Origin: Emydura subglobosa
Lineage: Eukaryota > Chordata > Testudines > Chelidae
Reading direction: 5' to 3'
Assembly (NCBI GenBank): GCA_007922225.1
Contig: ML679946.1
Location: 95,362,759 to 95,426,758 of the forward strand
Length of the DNA stretch: 64,000 nt
Of this stretch, positions 1-9,262 are shown piece by piece. Within the stretch, counting starts at the first letter, position 1. Each line of letters opens with the position of its first letter. Under the pieces are notes generated by a model, which ran no database searches, was not told the origin of the DNA, and was given only the letters and a program-made list of their open reading frames with translations. The translations under genes were made by a program, and so were the position numbers.

Positions 1-409
1 CTTCATCTGTTTGCTCTAGTCTCCTTTTAATTGCTTTACACACAACCTTCACCTTGCTAGTGCAAGAGCTTTCTCTTCCGCATCTCTTTCCATGCCTCTT
101 TTGCTGCCTCCTCATCTTTGTGTCCACTGCTTTTCAAATCTCATCTGAAAACACATCGTTGCCTCCTTACCTGTGCCATTTAATGCCTCTCCTTCTGATT
201 TTTATTGAGCCCAGCTGTGCCACCTTTATTCTCATAGGTTAGCACTGCTCACACAAGGCCCAAGGGAATTACTTCAGTAAGTGCTTGCCAATGGAAGTAA
301 GCTTTACACAGGCAAGTATGATTTACTCATTAGTGGGATTTCAATGCAAAGTTCTCATAACATTTCACAAGTAGTTTATAAGTGAGGCCTGATATCACTC
401 CAGTGAGAT

Positions 410-560
410 AGTTAAGTATTATTATTCCTATTTTACAGATAGCAAAACTGAGGCAAAGAGAAGTTAAGTGACTTGCCCAAGGACACACAGCAAGCGTGTG
501 GCAGTAGAGGGAATAGAATCCAGGTAACCTGATTCTGTGTTGTCTGTATTGCAGTAGTGC
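410..560 (-). repeat. MIR SINE copy
   Basis: The block reads as the reverse complement of a MIR core: a run equivalent to 'ttttacagat..aaactgaggc' followed by 'gttaagtgacttgccc' and 'cacacagc'. This CORE-SINE is an amniote-wide ancient element. Boundaries are approximate. Confidence 0.85.
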
Positions 561-569
561 CTAGAGGCC

Positions 570-690
570 CTGACTCCCACTGCACCCCCTGGTGCTTAGG
601 TGTGCCTTACAGATACGTAGTAAGAACAGTCCCTGCTGCTGAGAGCTCACACTGTAACTAGACAAGGCAGGTCAAGGGTGGTTTCACTTT
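570..690 (-). repeat. L2/MIR-like 3' tail fragment
   Basis: It contains the antisense form of the 'gtctagttacagtgtgagctc..agcagggact' type tail seen in L2/MIR-related repeats. Similar tails occur at about 1556-1620 (antisense), 4470-4575 and 60190-60315 (sense). The family assignment is by pattern only. Confidence 0.45.
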
Positions 691-1293
691 AGTTACGTAA
701 ATGTAATGACACTGCAGACAGAGTGCATTGGTTATATATTGTGTCTTTCAGATGCAGATCTGTACTGTACTGACACTGAACCATTTTGTGAAGACAAACA
801 CACAGTCATAGTTTGAAAAGAAACTCAACTGCATCTGGTCTGGAGCAAAAAAATTTCCAGCAGGGATGAAAAATGTTATCCCTTGCTGCGCTGCAACTTT
901 TATTACTTGCTGCCTGCTGTCAATGTGCTTAGCACCATCCATACATCTGGCTTAGTTCCAGCCTATATGGTTTAGTTCAGATGCACACAGTATATAGCAA
1001 ATGACAGTCTAAGCTTCCAACCAGCAAAGTCTAGGTCCTTTGTGTTTTAATTCATTTGCATGTTGGTTAAATTAAGCCCTCCGGTCTCCTCCACTGTATG
1101 TTGGCTGTTTGTTCTGTTTGTTCTCCTTTCAGATGACTAGGTGTACAAGTGCTCAGTGAAGAGGTCAGAGCTTACTGATGAAGAAATCCACTGGGGACGT
1201 TCCAGGTGAATTGAGGCCCTCATGATTTTCTTAGAAACATAACCTGCGTCAGTCACCCAATTTAATACCCAGTCTACCAGCTCATAAGTGAAT

Positions 1294-1320
1294 TTGTTCA
1301 AACAATGGCAGCTATAAAAG
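1294..1320 (+). promoter_or_regulatory. TG core promoter: TATA box with forkhead-like site
   Basis: A perfect TATAAAAG lies at 1313-1320, about 70 bp before the ATG, so the cap site should fall near 1343 and the 5' UTR near 45 nt, close to the short mammalian TG leader. Just upstream, at 1294-1305, is the near-palindrome TTGTTCAAACAA with overlapping forkhead half-sites (CAAACAA). Mammalian TG promoters are driven by FOXE1, NKX2-1 and PAX8 in this same interval; assigning FOXE1 here is inference. The motif CCCAGTC at 1268-1274 may be a remnant of the NKX2-1/PAX8 region. Confidence 0.75.
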
Positions 1321-1388
1321 GCTGGCAGAGGCTAGTGCAGGTCTTGATCCCTCAGCATAGGAAGGGGTCACAGCTCCTGCATCGAAAG

Positions 1389-1449
1389 ATGGGCCCTGTG
1401 CTTCTCAGCACCCTTTGCCTTATTAGCACAGTGTCAGCCAATATATTTG
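1389..1449 (+). CDS. TG: TG exon 1: signal peptide
   Basis: It encodes residues 1-20 plus one base. The product is a short hydrophobic signal peptide (MGPVLLSTLCLISTVSA) followed by NIF, the conserved mature N-terminus, with cleavage expected after Ala17. The donor is G|GTAAGT. The ATG at 1389 was chosen because it lies about 45 nt below the expected cap site and gives a signal peptide of normal length. An in-frame ATG at 1305 lies upstream of the TATA box and should not be in the mRNA. The exon ends in phase 1, splitting Glu21. Confidence 0.95.
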
Positions 1450-2576
1450 GTAAGTTTATCTTTACTCAGTCTTGTCCTTTATTTGTATCAGGCTGGAGCC
1501 ACGTTGCATTGCCCCTGCCTGAGAACTTTGCACTGATACTTCTCTATTATTGATTATAGCAGCACCTACAGCCTCAGAATTTAATCAGGCCCCATTGTGC
1601 TGGGCAGTGCACCATGAAACAGGACTCTGATCTTATATACCACAGCGATGTGCCGCTGACTCAGTGCTCATTGTGCTGCCAGGGATTTGAGCTTGGATTC
1701 CGAGCTCCAGCCCACGCTCCTGGGGCCAGCAAAAGCTCAGATTCTGTGCCGTCAGCACACACCTGTCTCAGGGAGGTGTGGCATGGGCTGACTCCAAAAG
1801 AAGGTGCTGGAAGGACAGACTAGCCAACAAAGACGCTTAGGAAAAAAACATGAGAGGGAGGGATACTAAGAAATTAGAAAGATGCCCCCAAATTTAAGCA
1901 TCATGGTTATTTGTATTGATTTAACCATTTTTTTGTTTTATGATGGGACTCATGATCTCTGGTGCTTTTCTTAAGGCCGCTGTCTCTGGAGTAATGTGAA
2001 TATACTAGATTCTCAACTTCCATTATTAAAAAAAAAATAAAAAAAAAAAATCTAGCCTTCATGGTTGCAGATATAAGCTCCAAAAAGTGACCCCTAGAGG
2101 TTCAAAAGCTGGAAGACAAATAAATATAACCCAGTGGTGAGTGTCTATTACCTGTCCCTCTATGTGCTGAGCCACATTGGAGATGAGTTGTTATAGCCCC
2201 CTGTCCTAGAGGCTTGGTTCTTTAGGTCAAACTGCAGCACTTTATGCTTTTTAGGTCTGGTGGCCTCTGATCCAATCCCTGAAGTGTTGGCCAAGAGGGC
2301 AGCCATCATGTAAACACACCTCCCAATGAATGATTTCTTAAAATTAATTGTTTTTAAAATAATCTCATGGTGAGAGGGGCTAGCTCTCATGATTTTTTGG
2401 TCGTTTGCAGTTAGGAATGCCCTATATCTGGTACAATGATTTATTAGACGGTGGAATAATCTCACCAAAGAAGGGGAACACTGTGTTGTTTAAAACCACA
2501 CTCAAAATGACAGCACAGACTATGTTGTAGGGAACCATGTAGCCAGGCTCAGGATCTACCTCTTTTTCGCATGCAG
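1450..2576 (+). other. TG intron 1
   Basis: GT-AG intron. It holds an antisense L2/MIR-like tail near 1556-1620 and an A-rich stretch at 2027-2050. No other gene was seen. ORFs here are short and uncorrelated with any family. Confidence 0.85.
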
Positions 2577-2685
2577 AGTACCAGGCTGAGTCCCAGCCTC
2601 TCCGTCCCTGTGAGCTCCAGAGGGAAAAGGCCTTTTTGGAAGGAGAAGTCTACGTCCCCCACTGCTTGGAAGATGGCCAGTTCCG
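2577..2685 (+). CDS. TG: TG exon 2: hormonogenic N-terminus, first half of type-1 repeat 1
   Basis: It encodes residues 21-56. The first residues complete NIFEYQ, where Tyr22 (mature position 5) is the main T4 acceptor site, with the preceding acidic residue kept. Then follows QPLRPCELQREKAF, almost the same as in mammals, and YVPHCLEDGQF, the start of the type-1 repeat fold. Acceptor 'cgcatgcag|AG'; donor CG|GTAAAA is weaker than the GTAAGT used by most exons. It enters in phase 1 and leaves in phase 2, splitting Arg57. Confidence 0.96.
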
Positions 2686-2819
2686 GTAAAATAGCACAGC
2701 CACCTGTGGACCCAAATCTGCACCACTGAGGGCAAAGGGAGCTCAGTGGCTGAGCAGGATTGCACCCTAATGTTGTGCATAAGGAGCGGGCCGTGCTCCA
2801 ACTTCCAACAGTTGAACGA

Positions 2820-2846
2820 GCTCTCTCTCTCTCTCTCTCTCTCTCT
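2820..2846. repeat. (CT)n microsatellite
   Basis: About 13 uninterrupted CT dinucleotides, followed directly by TGTAG. It mimics a polypyrimidine tract plus acceptor in intron 2, but no coding exon follows. Confidence 0.95.
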
Positions 2847-3261
2847 GTAGTTTGGAATGATCTGTGGAGTCCCTGCTATTAGTAAAAACAGCAGGATTGG
2901 TTTAAATGGGATGGGCCAGATTGTCTTTGGTACTACCCTCCTGGTGGGTTCCAACACAGAGGGAGAGCATCCTCTAGGGGGTTGCTGCTTTTGCTCCCAC
3001 AAATTTGGCAGGGAAGGGTTTGGAGGCAAAGCTTTGCCACCTCCAACGTGCTAGCCAGCATAGCTGAGCCAGGGCGGAGAGAGGGGAAAAAATCCTGTGT
3101 CAGTATTGGGCTGGCACAGTTTACGTCCTCCTTGGAGAAAAGGGTGTTGGGCCGGGGAGGGGGGGGAACAGCAATTAGATTGGGACTCTCCGATGACCAG
3201 ACTGACTTAGTTTGAGTTAGAAAAGAGCCTGACATGCGCAGAGTGGATCTGGATCTGGAGA

Positions 3262-3345
3262 GGAAGGCTAGTCTGGTGGTTAAGGCACAGGACTAGCAGT
3301 CAGGAGTCTATCATCTTTCGGTGCAACCATGGGCAAGCTCCCAGT
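3262..3345 (+). repeat. MIR-like SINE fragment
   Basis: It contains 'ggtggttaaggcacaggact' then 'gggcaagctccc', matching the tRNA-related 5' region and core of MIR-type SINEs. The 3' limit is uncertain because another dispersed repeat abuts it. Confidence 0.6.
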
Positions 3346-4069
3346 GGTACTTTAGGCACTTAACTCCCTTTGACACCAATGGGAATTGGGTGCTTAAATA
3401 CCTTTGAGGATCTGGGCCTTAATCTTTCTTTCTCTCTCAGTTCCCCATCCCCCCACCTAAACATAGGTGTAGTTTGACTTCTATATGTGGGGGGCAGATC
3501 CAGTCAGGTCAATGGGACTGCATGTGTGTGTCGGGGGGGTGCGGGGGGCAAATTCCACACCTGTCTGAGGTTTGCAGTTTGTGGGGGCAGTGCTCCCTCT
3601 CCACTCCCTCCAAACTACATCCATGCCCCCCAAATAGGGATAACACTCTCTGGCCCCACAGGGGCATTGCTAGGATAAGATCATTAATGTATGTGTGATG
3701 CTTAGGTCCTACAGTGACAGAAGAGCCTATAATTAAAAACTCGTTCATTATTAAGATAACGATTCTGAACTTTCCCCGTGTGTGGGGCTCTTCAGGCCTG
3801 TCTCCAAACTGAATATACTATAGACCTGGTATGAGGTTGCACTGCTAGGGACTGATCTTGCCACGTGCTGACTGACGTCTGGAGGGGCTCTCTGAGACTT
3901 CCAAAGAGGTCCCCCTCTAAATAACCTAGAATACAATTCTTCCTGGTGCCCTTGCCGTGTTGTCCCATTGCTCTTTGTCCTGTGGATGCCCCATTGTTGA
4001 CAGGTATGTTTCATGTGAATAGGCAATTCTGTTGCCGGTAGAAAATGATGTTCTGTGTCTTCTCCCCAG

Positions 4070-4167
4070 GACCGTGCAGTGCAATACGAATGGTCTCTCC
4101 TGCTGGTGTGTAGATGCTAATGGCGTTGAGGTACCAGGTACTAAACAGACTGGAGTTCCCATGGCCT
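4070..4167 (+). CDS. TG: TG exon 3: second half of type-1 repeat 1
   Basis: It encodes residues 57-89. TVQC, then SCWCVDANG and EVPGTKQTGVPMAC give the CWCV motif and closing cysteine of thyroglobulin type-1 repeat 1. The mammalian N-glycosylation sequon here (NGS) is replaced by NGV, so that glycan site is lost. Acceptor 'tctccccag|G' and donor T|GTAAGT are strong. Phase 2 in, phase 1 out; Cys90 is split across the junction. Confidence 0.97.
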
Positions 4168-4469
4168 GTAAGTCAGACGTCATCTCTTTTTTTCCTGGGT
4201 GGTGGTAAAAAACCATTTACCTCCCAGTGTAACAACCACTGAAATCAAGTGGACTTTGACCATTGACACCAGCGAGAGCAAGAGTAGGCTCCTTGTGATT
4301 TATTGATTTCTTCAGTGAAAGCTCTTTAAATGACTCAGGATCTGATCATGCAAACCTCACTCACCCGAACAGCCTCTTGGGTCAGCCCAGTGTCAAGGAG
4401 TGAGTCGTGACTCAGTGTGGGATCAGCCCATTATGTTGTAAAGCCCTTGGACCCAGGGACCTTCGGTCT

Positions 4470-4575
4470 CTGTAGTGAATAAAGCTAGACTGCAAACTCT
4501 TTGAGGCAGGGCCTTGCTTTTTGTATTGTGTGTAAAGCACCTTGCAGATTTCATCTGCTGAGGGTTCTTGATAGC
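4470..4575 (+). repeat. L2/MIR-like 3' tail
   Basis: The line 'agactgcaaactctttgagg' followed by 'cagggccttg' and 'aagcacctt' is the usual tail of L2/MIR-type elements. Limits are approximate. Confidence 0.6.
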
Positions 4576-4842
4576 TTAGACTGAGTATACCCTAATAGTT
4601 GCTGATAGAATCACAGGGGTTCCTTTGAATGCAGCCAGTATTCTGCCTTCCAGTGTCATGCCCAAGTTACTAGTCTGGGTGCAAGGAGCTGGGAGGAATT
4701 TACTCCAAAACACATATTGACTTTAACAGGAACTGAGTAGCTATGGCTTTAATGGCAGCTGGGTGGAAAATTTGCCCCTCGTCAGGATTTTATGGAAAGG
4801 AGTAGGAAGTTGATACAATACAGTATTGTGGTGGCTCTAGTG

Positions 4843-5158
4843 CAGTGGTATCCAAACTTTTTACCTGCACCCGCCCTTACCCCTATCCACACCCTGCCTG
4901 CGACAGCTGGGGTTGGGAGCTGCGGCTGGGATCAGAGCTGCGGTTGGGGGGCTGCAGTTGGGGCCAGGGGTCGAGGCTGGGAGCCGGGCCACAGCTACTA
5001 CAGGCCCCGGTGGTCATGGCAGGGAGCCAAGGCCAGGGGCTGGGTGCATTCTCTCCTCACCTCCCCCCTCCGTGGGGGCTGGCCCAGGCTCTGCTGCATC
5101 CCCCAAACATCCCTCCGTGCCCCCTGGGGGAGCATGCCCCATTGTTTGGGGACCTCTG
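4843..5158. mobile_element. Short non-autonomous hAT-like DNA transposon
   Basis: Terminal inverted repeats are CAGTGGTATCCAAAC at the left and, on the other strand, CAGAGGTCCCCAAAC at the right. It is flanked by an 8-bp target duplication, CTCTAGTG (4835-4842) and CTCTAGTC (5159-5166), with 7 of 8 matching, as expected for hAT. The 316-bp interior is GC-rich and holds no transposase. ORFs across it are compositional artefacts. Confidence 0.85.
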
Positions 5159-5308
5159 CTCTAGTCACTCCCAACTTTCTGGTTCAGTTTCACTTTCCAT
5201 GGCTTCACATCCCCTGACTTTGCATTTGAGAGCCCAGGCCATCAGCTGATGTAATGTGAAGTAGCAGCACTGATGTCAACAGGTCAATTCTCATTGACAT
5301 TAGCTGGT

Positions 5309-5400
5309 GAATCACAGGTTCAAAGGCCAGAAGAGATCACTGTGATCATCTAGCCTGACCTTAAGTCTGATAACCTGGCCTTGAAAACGCAAAGTAGAAC
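5309..5400 (-). repeat. CR1 LINE 3' tail fragment
   Basis: Reverse complement of the CR1 3' region: 'gatgatcacagtgatctctt' followed by 'ctggcc'. Only the tail is present, the usual 5'-truncated form. Confidence 0.75.
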
Positions 5401-5703
5401 TCACCTGAAACCAGGGGGTTTTGCCTGACTTCAGCTTACGTCAGGTAGAATTGCTGTGTTTCTCTTGGGTTAACTAAAACCACAAATCCTTCCCTGGATC
5501 CTACAAATGGTGAGTTTAATCTGCAATTTATCCCAGGCTCTCTTGCAGTATTTGATTACTCTCCTTGGCAAACCTGGCTAAGTGACAGAAAAAATTCCAT
5601 GGTCTCAATGAAGCCTATAGAAAACTCAAATGTCCTCTAGAAAAATAAATGGTTTTGTGGCCAACAATAACCTTCCTCTGATGATGCCTCTTTGATATTG
5701 TAG

Positions 5704-5907
5704 GTTTATCCTTTTGCCAGCTCCAAAAACAGCAGATCTTGTTAAGTCACTATATCAACAGCAGCACTAGCTCCTATGTCCCGCAGTGCTTGAATTCGGG
5801 AGAGTTTGACCCAGTGCAGTGTGATGTGGGGCTACAGCAATGCTGGTGTGTGGACTCTGAAGGGATGGAGATTTACGGCACGAGGCAGACAGGGAAGCCA
5901 ATGCGAT
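5704..5907 (+). CDS. TG: TG exon 4: type-1 repeat 2
   Basis: It encodes residues 90-157, a complete type-1 repeat in one exon: LSFCQLQKQQILLSHYINSS, YVPQC, GEFDPVQC, QQCWCVDSEGMEIYGTRQTG, then the closing cysteine. Tyr106 and Tyr147 match human Tyr108 and Tyr149, the latter a proposed donor of the iodotyrosyl ring for the N-terminal hormone. The sequon NSS (Asn108) keeps the glycan site present in mammals. Acceptor 'tattgtag|GT' and donor T|GTAAGT; phase 1 at both ends. Confidence 0.97.
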
Positions 5908-6069
5908 GTAAGTAAAGTTCAACATAATGTGGATTTCATTTCATGTTTGAAGGAAGGGAAATAAAAAATTTGAGTGATGAATGGCAGGTCATAAGTTTTG
6001 CTGCCAGGAAATTTCAGGGTTATCTTTCCAAAATCATGGGATGAGAACACTCTTTCCATTCCATGAGTA

Positions 6070-7500
6070 TCTCAGGAGGGCATTAAACAGCAACGACTAA
6101 AGTTAGACATTTTAAAATCAGCAGGTCCGGATAACTTGGATCCAAGAGTTTTAAAAAAGTTGGCTTACGAGCTTGCTGGACCGTGAATGTTGATTTTCAG
6201 TAAGTTTGGGAGCACTGGGGAAATTTCAGAAGACAAAAGACAGTGAATGCGATGCCAGTGTTTCAAAAGGGTTAATGGAATGACCTGGGTAATTACAGGC
6301 CTGTCAGCCTGATATTGGTCCCAGGAGCAGGTGATACAGGGCTCGATTAATAAAGAATTAAAGGAGGGTAATATCATTAATGCCAATCATCAAGATTAAT
6401 TGAAAATAGACCTTGTCAAATTAACTTGGTATCTTTTTTTTTTTTTTTTTGATGAGATTACAAATTTGGTTGATAAAGGTACTAGTGTTGATGTAATATA
6501 CTTAGACTTCTATAAGACATTTGACTTGGTACCACATGACATTTTGATTAAAAACAAAATGTTTGAACAAATAAAATTAACATGGCACACATTATGTGGA
6601 TTAAAAACATTGGACGAAGTGGGTTACGGCCCACAAAAGCTTATGCCTGCAGACATTAAATTTGTTAGTCTTTAAAGTGCTACAGAACTCTCGTTGTTTT
6701 TGCTGTGTACAGACTAACACAGCTACCCCTCTCGAACGTTTCATTATGTGGATTAAAATTTGACTGACTGATAAATCTCAAAATGTAATTGTAAATGGGG
6801 AATCATCATTGTTCAGGTGTCTTTCTAGTGGGGTCATGTGCGAATCTGTTTTTGGCCCTCGGCTATTTAACATTTTTATCTGTGACCTGCAAGAAAACAG
6901 GAAATAATCACTGATAAAGTTTGCAGATGACATAAAAATTGAGAGAGTGGTAAATAATGCATCAGCTCGCTGATACAAAGTGATGTGGTTTGCTTTATAA
7001 ACTGAGCTGAAGCAAACAATATGCCTTTTAATATATCTAAATGTGAATGTATGCATCTTGGAACAAAGAAAGTGGGCCATAATTACAGGGTTGGGGACTG
7101 AATCCTGGGAAGCAGTGTCTCTGAAAAATAATTTGGGTATTATGGGGTGGGGGAGGGGAGGATTTGCTAATCAGCTGACCATGAATTCCCAGTGTTATAC
7201 TGTGGCCAAAAGCTCTAATGTGATCCTTGGATATATAAACGGGAATTTTGAGTTGGAGGAAAGGTTATTTTACCTCTGTATTGGGCACTGATTTAGGTGT
7301 CCACAATTCAAGATTAAAAGGGATTAGAAAATTTCATAATGGCAGAGTCAAGGAGCCCAATCCATTTATTTTAACAAGGAGAAGGTGAAGGGGTGACTTG
7401 ATTACACTAAGAATTTTAAAATCGAGATTGGTTGTTTTTCTAAAAGATCTGTTTTAGAAATTATTTTGGGGACACTCTGTAGCCCATGTTGTAGAGGAGG
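6070..7500 (+). mobile_element. CR1 LINE fragment, reverse transcriptase region, decayed
   Basis: Translated pieces match the CR1 reverse transcriptase: a block with SVDVIYLDFYKTFDLVPHD (6490-6545), then 'gatgacataaaaatt' (a degraded FADD-type motif, 6927-6941), then the C-terminal region near 7030-7490. Frames shift repeatedly and stops are frequent, so no protein can be made. It is closely related to the fragment at 54545-55290. A Penelope-like insertion splits it. Confidence 0.85.
6607..6741 (+). mobile_element. Penelope-like element 3' tail with degenerate hammerhead-like core
   Basis: The 135-bp insert is flanked by a perfect 17-bp direct repeat (6590-6606 and 6742-6758, starting CATTATGTGG), a target-site duplication in the CR1. 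It begins with 'ggacgaagtgggttacggcc' then 'cacaaaagc', which fits a decayed hammerhead ribozyme core (CUGAUGA, stem II hairpin, GAAA), and ends with the 'acagactaacacagctaccc' tail common in turtle genomes. Penelope-like elements are known to carry hammerhead motifs. The family call is from memory of this repeat and needs a library match. Confidence 0.65.
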
Positions 7501-7609
7501 GCAGGCTGCCTGATCACGGTTCTGACCTTGGAGTCTGTGAATCCGTGGCTTGCTTTCAAGCATTCGTGGGAAGGTGAATTCATGATAGTGGATGCTTGTT
7601 TTCCGTCAG

Positions 7610-7769
7610 GTCCAGGGAGTTGTGAGATCCGAGACCGTCGCATTCTGCATGGTGTTGGGGAAAGGAGCCCACCGCAGTGCTCAGCAGATGGAGAATTTTT
7701 GCCTGTCCAATGCAAATTTGTCAGAACAACGGACATGATGGTCTTTGATCTAGTTCATAGTTATAACAG
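7610..7769 (+). CDS. TG: TG exon 5: first part of type-1 repeat 3
   Basis: It encodes residues 158-210. SCEIRDRRILHGVGERSPPQC, SADGEFLPVQC and TTDMMVFDLVHSYN follow the mammalian protein almost residue for residue. The human N-glycosylation sequon NTT is changed to RTT, so this glycan is lost. Acceptor 'tttccgtcag|GT'; donor AG|GTAGGA, less typical than GTAAGT. Phase 1 in, phase 2 out, with Arg211 split. Confidence 0.97.
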
Positions 7770-9099
7770 GTAGGAGCAGTCATTTCTGCAACTGAGTGGC
7801 AATTCTGCAGACCCTTGTGAATTATTACTTCATTGCACATTCCAGCTGTAGCCCACATTAACCCCACATGGGTCTTTGTCTCCCACTGGCGGTTAGCCTG
7901 GGTAAAGAGCTTTGAGTCGGCTATTGCCTGAAAGCAAATAGATTTATGTTAGTTTATTCAGTAGTGGTTTATGCTTTAAAACCAGAGATCCCTTGTCAAC
8001 CCACAGGCAACGGAACCAGAGTGTCCTTACGCATTCTTAGCTATCCCAATGTGATAGTATTTTATACATTGTCATTAAAGGCAGCACTCACCATACAGAA
8101 TGAAATAACACAATGAATGAGCTAGATAAGAGCGGAGGGAGAAAGGAATTAAGAGGGATGGATGAGAGGAAAGATGTTTCCATTGGGGATCTAGATACAG
8201 ATGCAGAGTCAGTGAGGTGGAAACATACAAGGATGCTGTTCCAGCTCTCAGGGGAAGCAGAGCAGAGGGTCTTGTACCCACGGTTGTGAGGTTGCATGAA
8301 AGGACGTTGCAGCAAGTTAGCAGTGGGAGATGAACAGAGGATTGCAAAGAGGAGTATAGAGATAGGAATCTTTCAAGGCTGGAGCAGGCCATTGAGGGAC
8401 TTTAAAACATTGTGTCAGCTTGTCTCCTGTGCAGAAAAAAAACCCAGATACACAGAGGGGACAGGAAACACCAGTCCTGTTGGGGTGTGGTTTGTCGTGG
8501 AGGGATGGGGATTGGAACAACTTTCTTTTTACACAGCTGCTGTTGAGGCTGAACCCATTTTTTCCATGAAACAGTTTTGCTTCTCTCTAATTTAAAAAGA
8601 ACATTTGGTCTCTGGTACAGCTAAATGGGTCATGACTTCAGACTCATTGCTTGTCTCTTTCCTCAAGAGGGCAGTAAAGTAAACCTAATGTCTCACTTCT
8701 GGCTGAAGCTTATTCCAGTGGAGAGATTTTAATGTAAATGTGAATCTTCTTGTTTTGAGTTTTGGTCTTTAATTTAAGCAAAAATAAAAGTACTGCAAGG
8801 TAGGCCAAGTGCCCGGTGCAAATTTGTCAATGTGTCAAGGGTATTCTGGCAAGTGAAAGATAATGTGGCTGTTTCAGTAATTGGCTGGTGGGTCTGGGCA
8901 ATCGAAAAAGGCAACTAGAATGAAGAAAGTGATGCTTTAAAATGATAGTTGCCGTTCCCATTGGGAGTTTTGCTTGGAAAGTGGCGTCAGGACTGGGTTT
9001 GAGTAGCTTCCACATCACCATATAAATCTAAGCAAGACTGTTTTTACCAGCTTTCTCCCTTTCTATCTGTCTCACAATCTTTAATGTATTTTTCCCCTG

Positions 9100-9262
9100 A
9101 ACACCCTGGTAAGGTAAGGTAAGGCAGGGCTATTATCCCCATTGTGCGATGAGGAACTGAGGTGCAGAGAGGCTAAATGACTTGCTCAAGGTCACACAAA
9201 AGCAGAACTGGGACTTGAATCCTAGTCTTTCAAGTCGCAGTGCCCTAACCACTGGGTCTTCA
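9100..9262 (-). repeat. MIR SINE copy
   Basis: Reads as antisense MIR: 'attatccccattgtgcgatg', 'aactgaggtgcagagaggct', 'gacttgctcaaggtcacac', ending 'cctaaccactggg'. It is better preserved than the copy at 410-560. Confidence 0.88.

Larger units (their letters stand above)
1..1293. other. 5' flanking region of TG
   Basis: No gene was seen here. It contains a MIR copy (about 410-560) and an L2/MIR-like tail (about 570-690), both antisense. Between 690 and 1293 nothing is clearly repetitive. A CAAGTG motif at 1146-1151 resembles the core recognised by the thyroid factor NKX2-1, but a six-base match is weak evidence. A far-upstream thyroid enhancer, known in mammals, would lie outside the window. 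Confidence 0.6.
2686..4069 (+). other. TG intron 2
   Basis: It holds a (CT)n run at 2820-2846, a MIR-like SINE near 3262-3345 and an interspersed low-divergence block near 3350-3420 ('gggtgcttaaatacctttga'). The rest (3430-4069) shows no recognised element. The short ORFs around 2850-3240 run on both strands and have no family features. Confidence 0.8.
4168..5703 (+). other. TG intron 3
   Basis: It contains an L2/MIR-like tail near 4470-4575, a complete short hAT-like transposon at 4843-5158 and an antisense CR1 tail near 5309-5400. No other gene was seen. The 134-141 aa ORFs at 4792-5249 lie inside the GC-rich transposon. Confidence 0.85.
5908..7609 (+). other. TG intron 4
   Basis: Almost filled by a sense CR1 LINE fragment (about 6070-7500) interrupted by a Penelope-like tail at 6607-6741. 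No other gene was seen. Confidence 0.85.

Noticed and set aside
1305..1388. In-frame upstream ATG at 1305 extending the TG start by 28 residues
   Set aside because: It lies before the TATA box at 1313, so it is not in the expected transcript, and the longer start would bury the signal peptide.
2820..2850. (CT)n followed by GTAG as an exon acceptor
   Set aside because: The following sequence has no TG similarity, and exon 2 is already placed at 2577-2685 with correct phase.
2556..3029. 157-aa minus-strand ORF overlapping exon 2
   Set aside because: It is antisense to TG exon 2 and runs through the (CT)n microsatellite; no family features.
4792..5249. 134-141 aa ORFs in intron 3
   Set aside because: They cover the GC-rich interior of the hAT-like element 4843-5158; glycine/tryptophan repeats are compositional.
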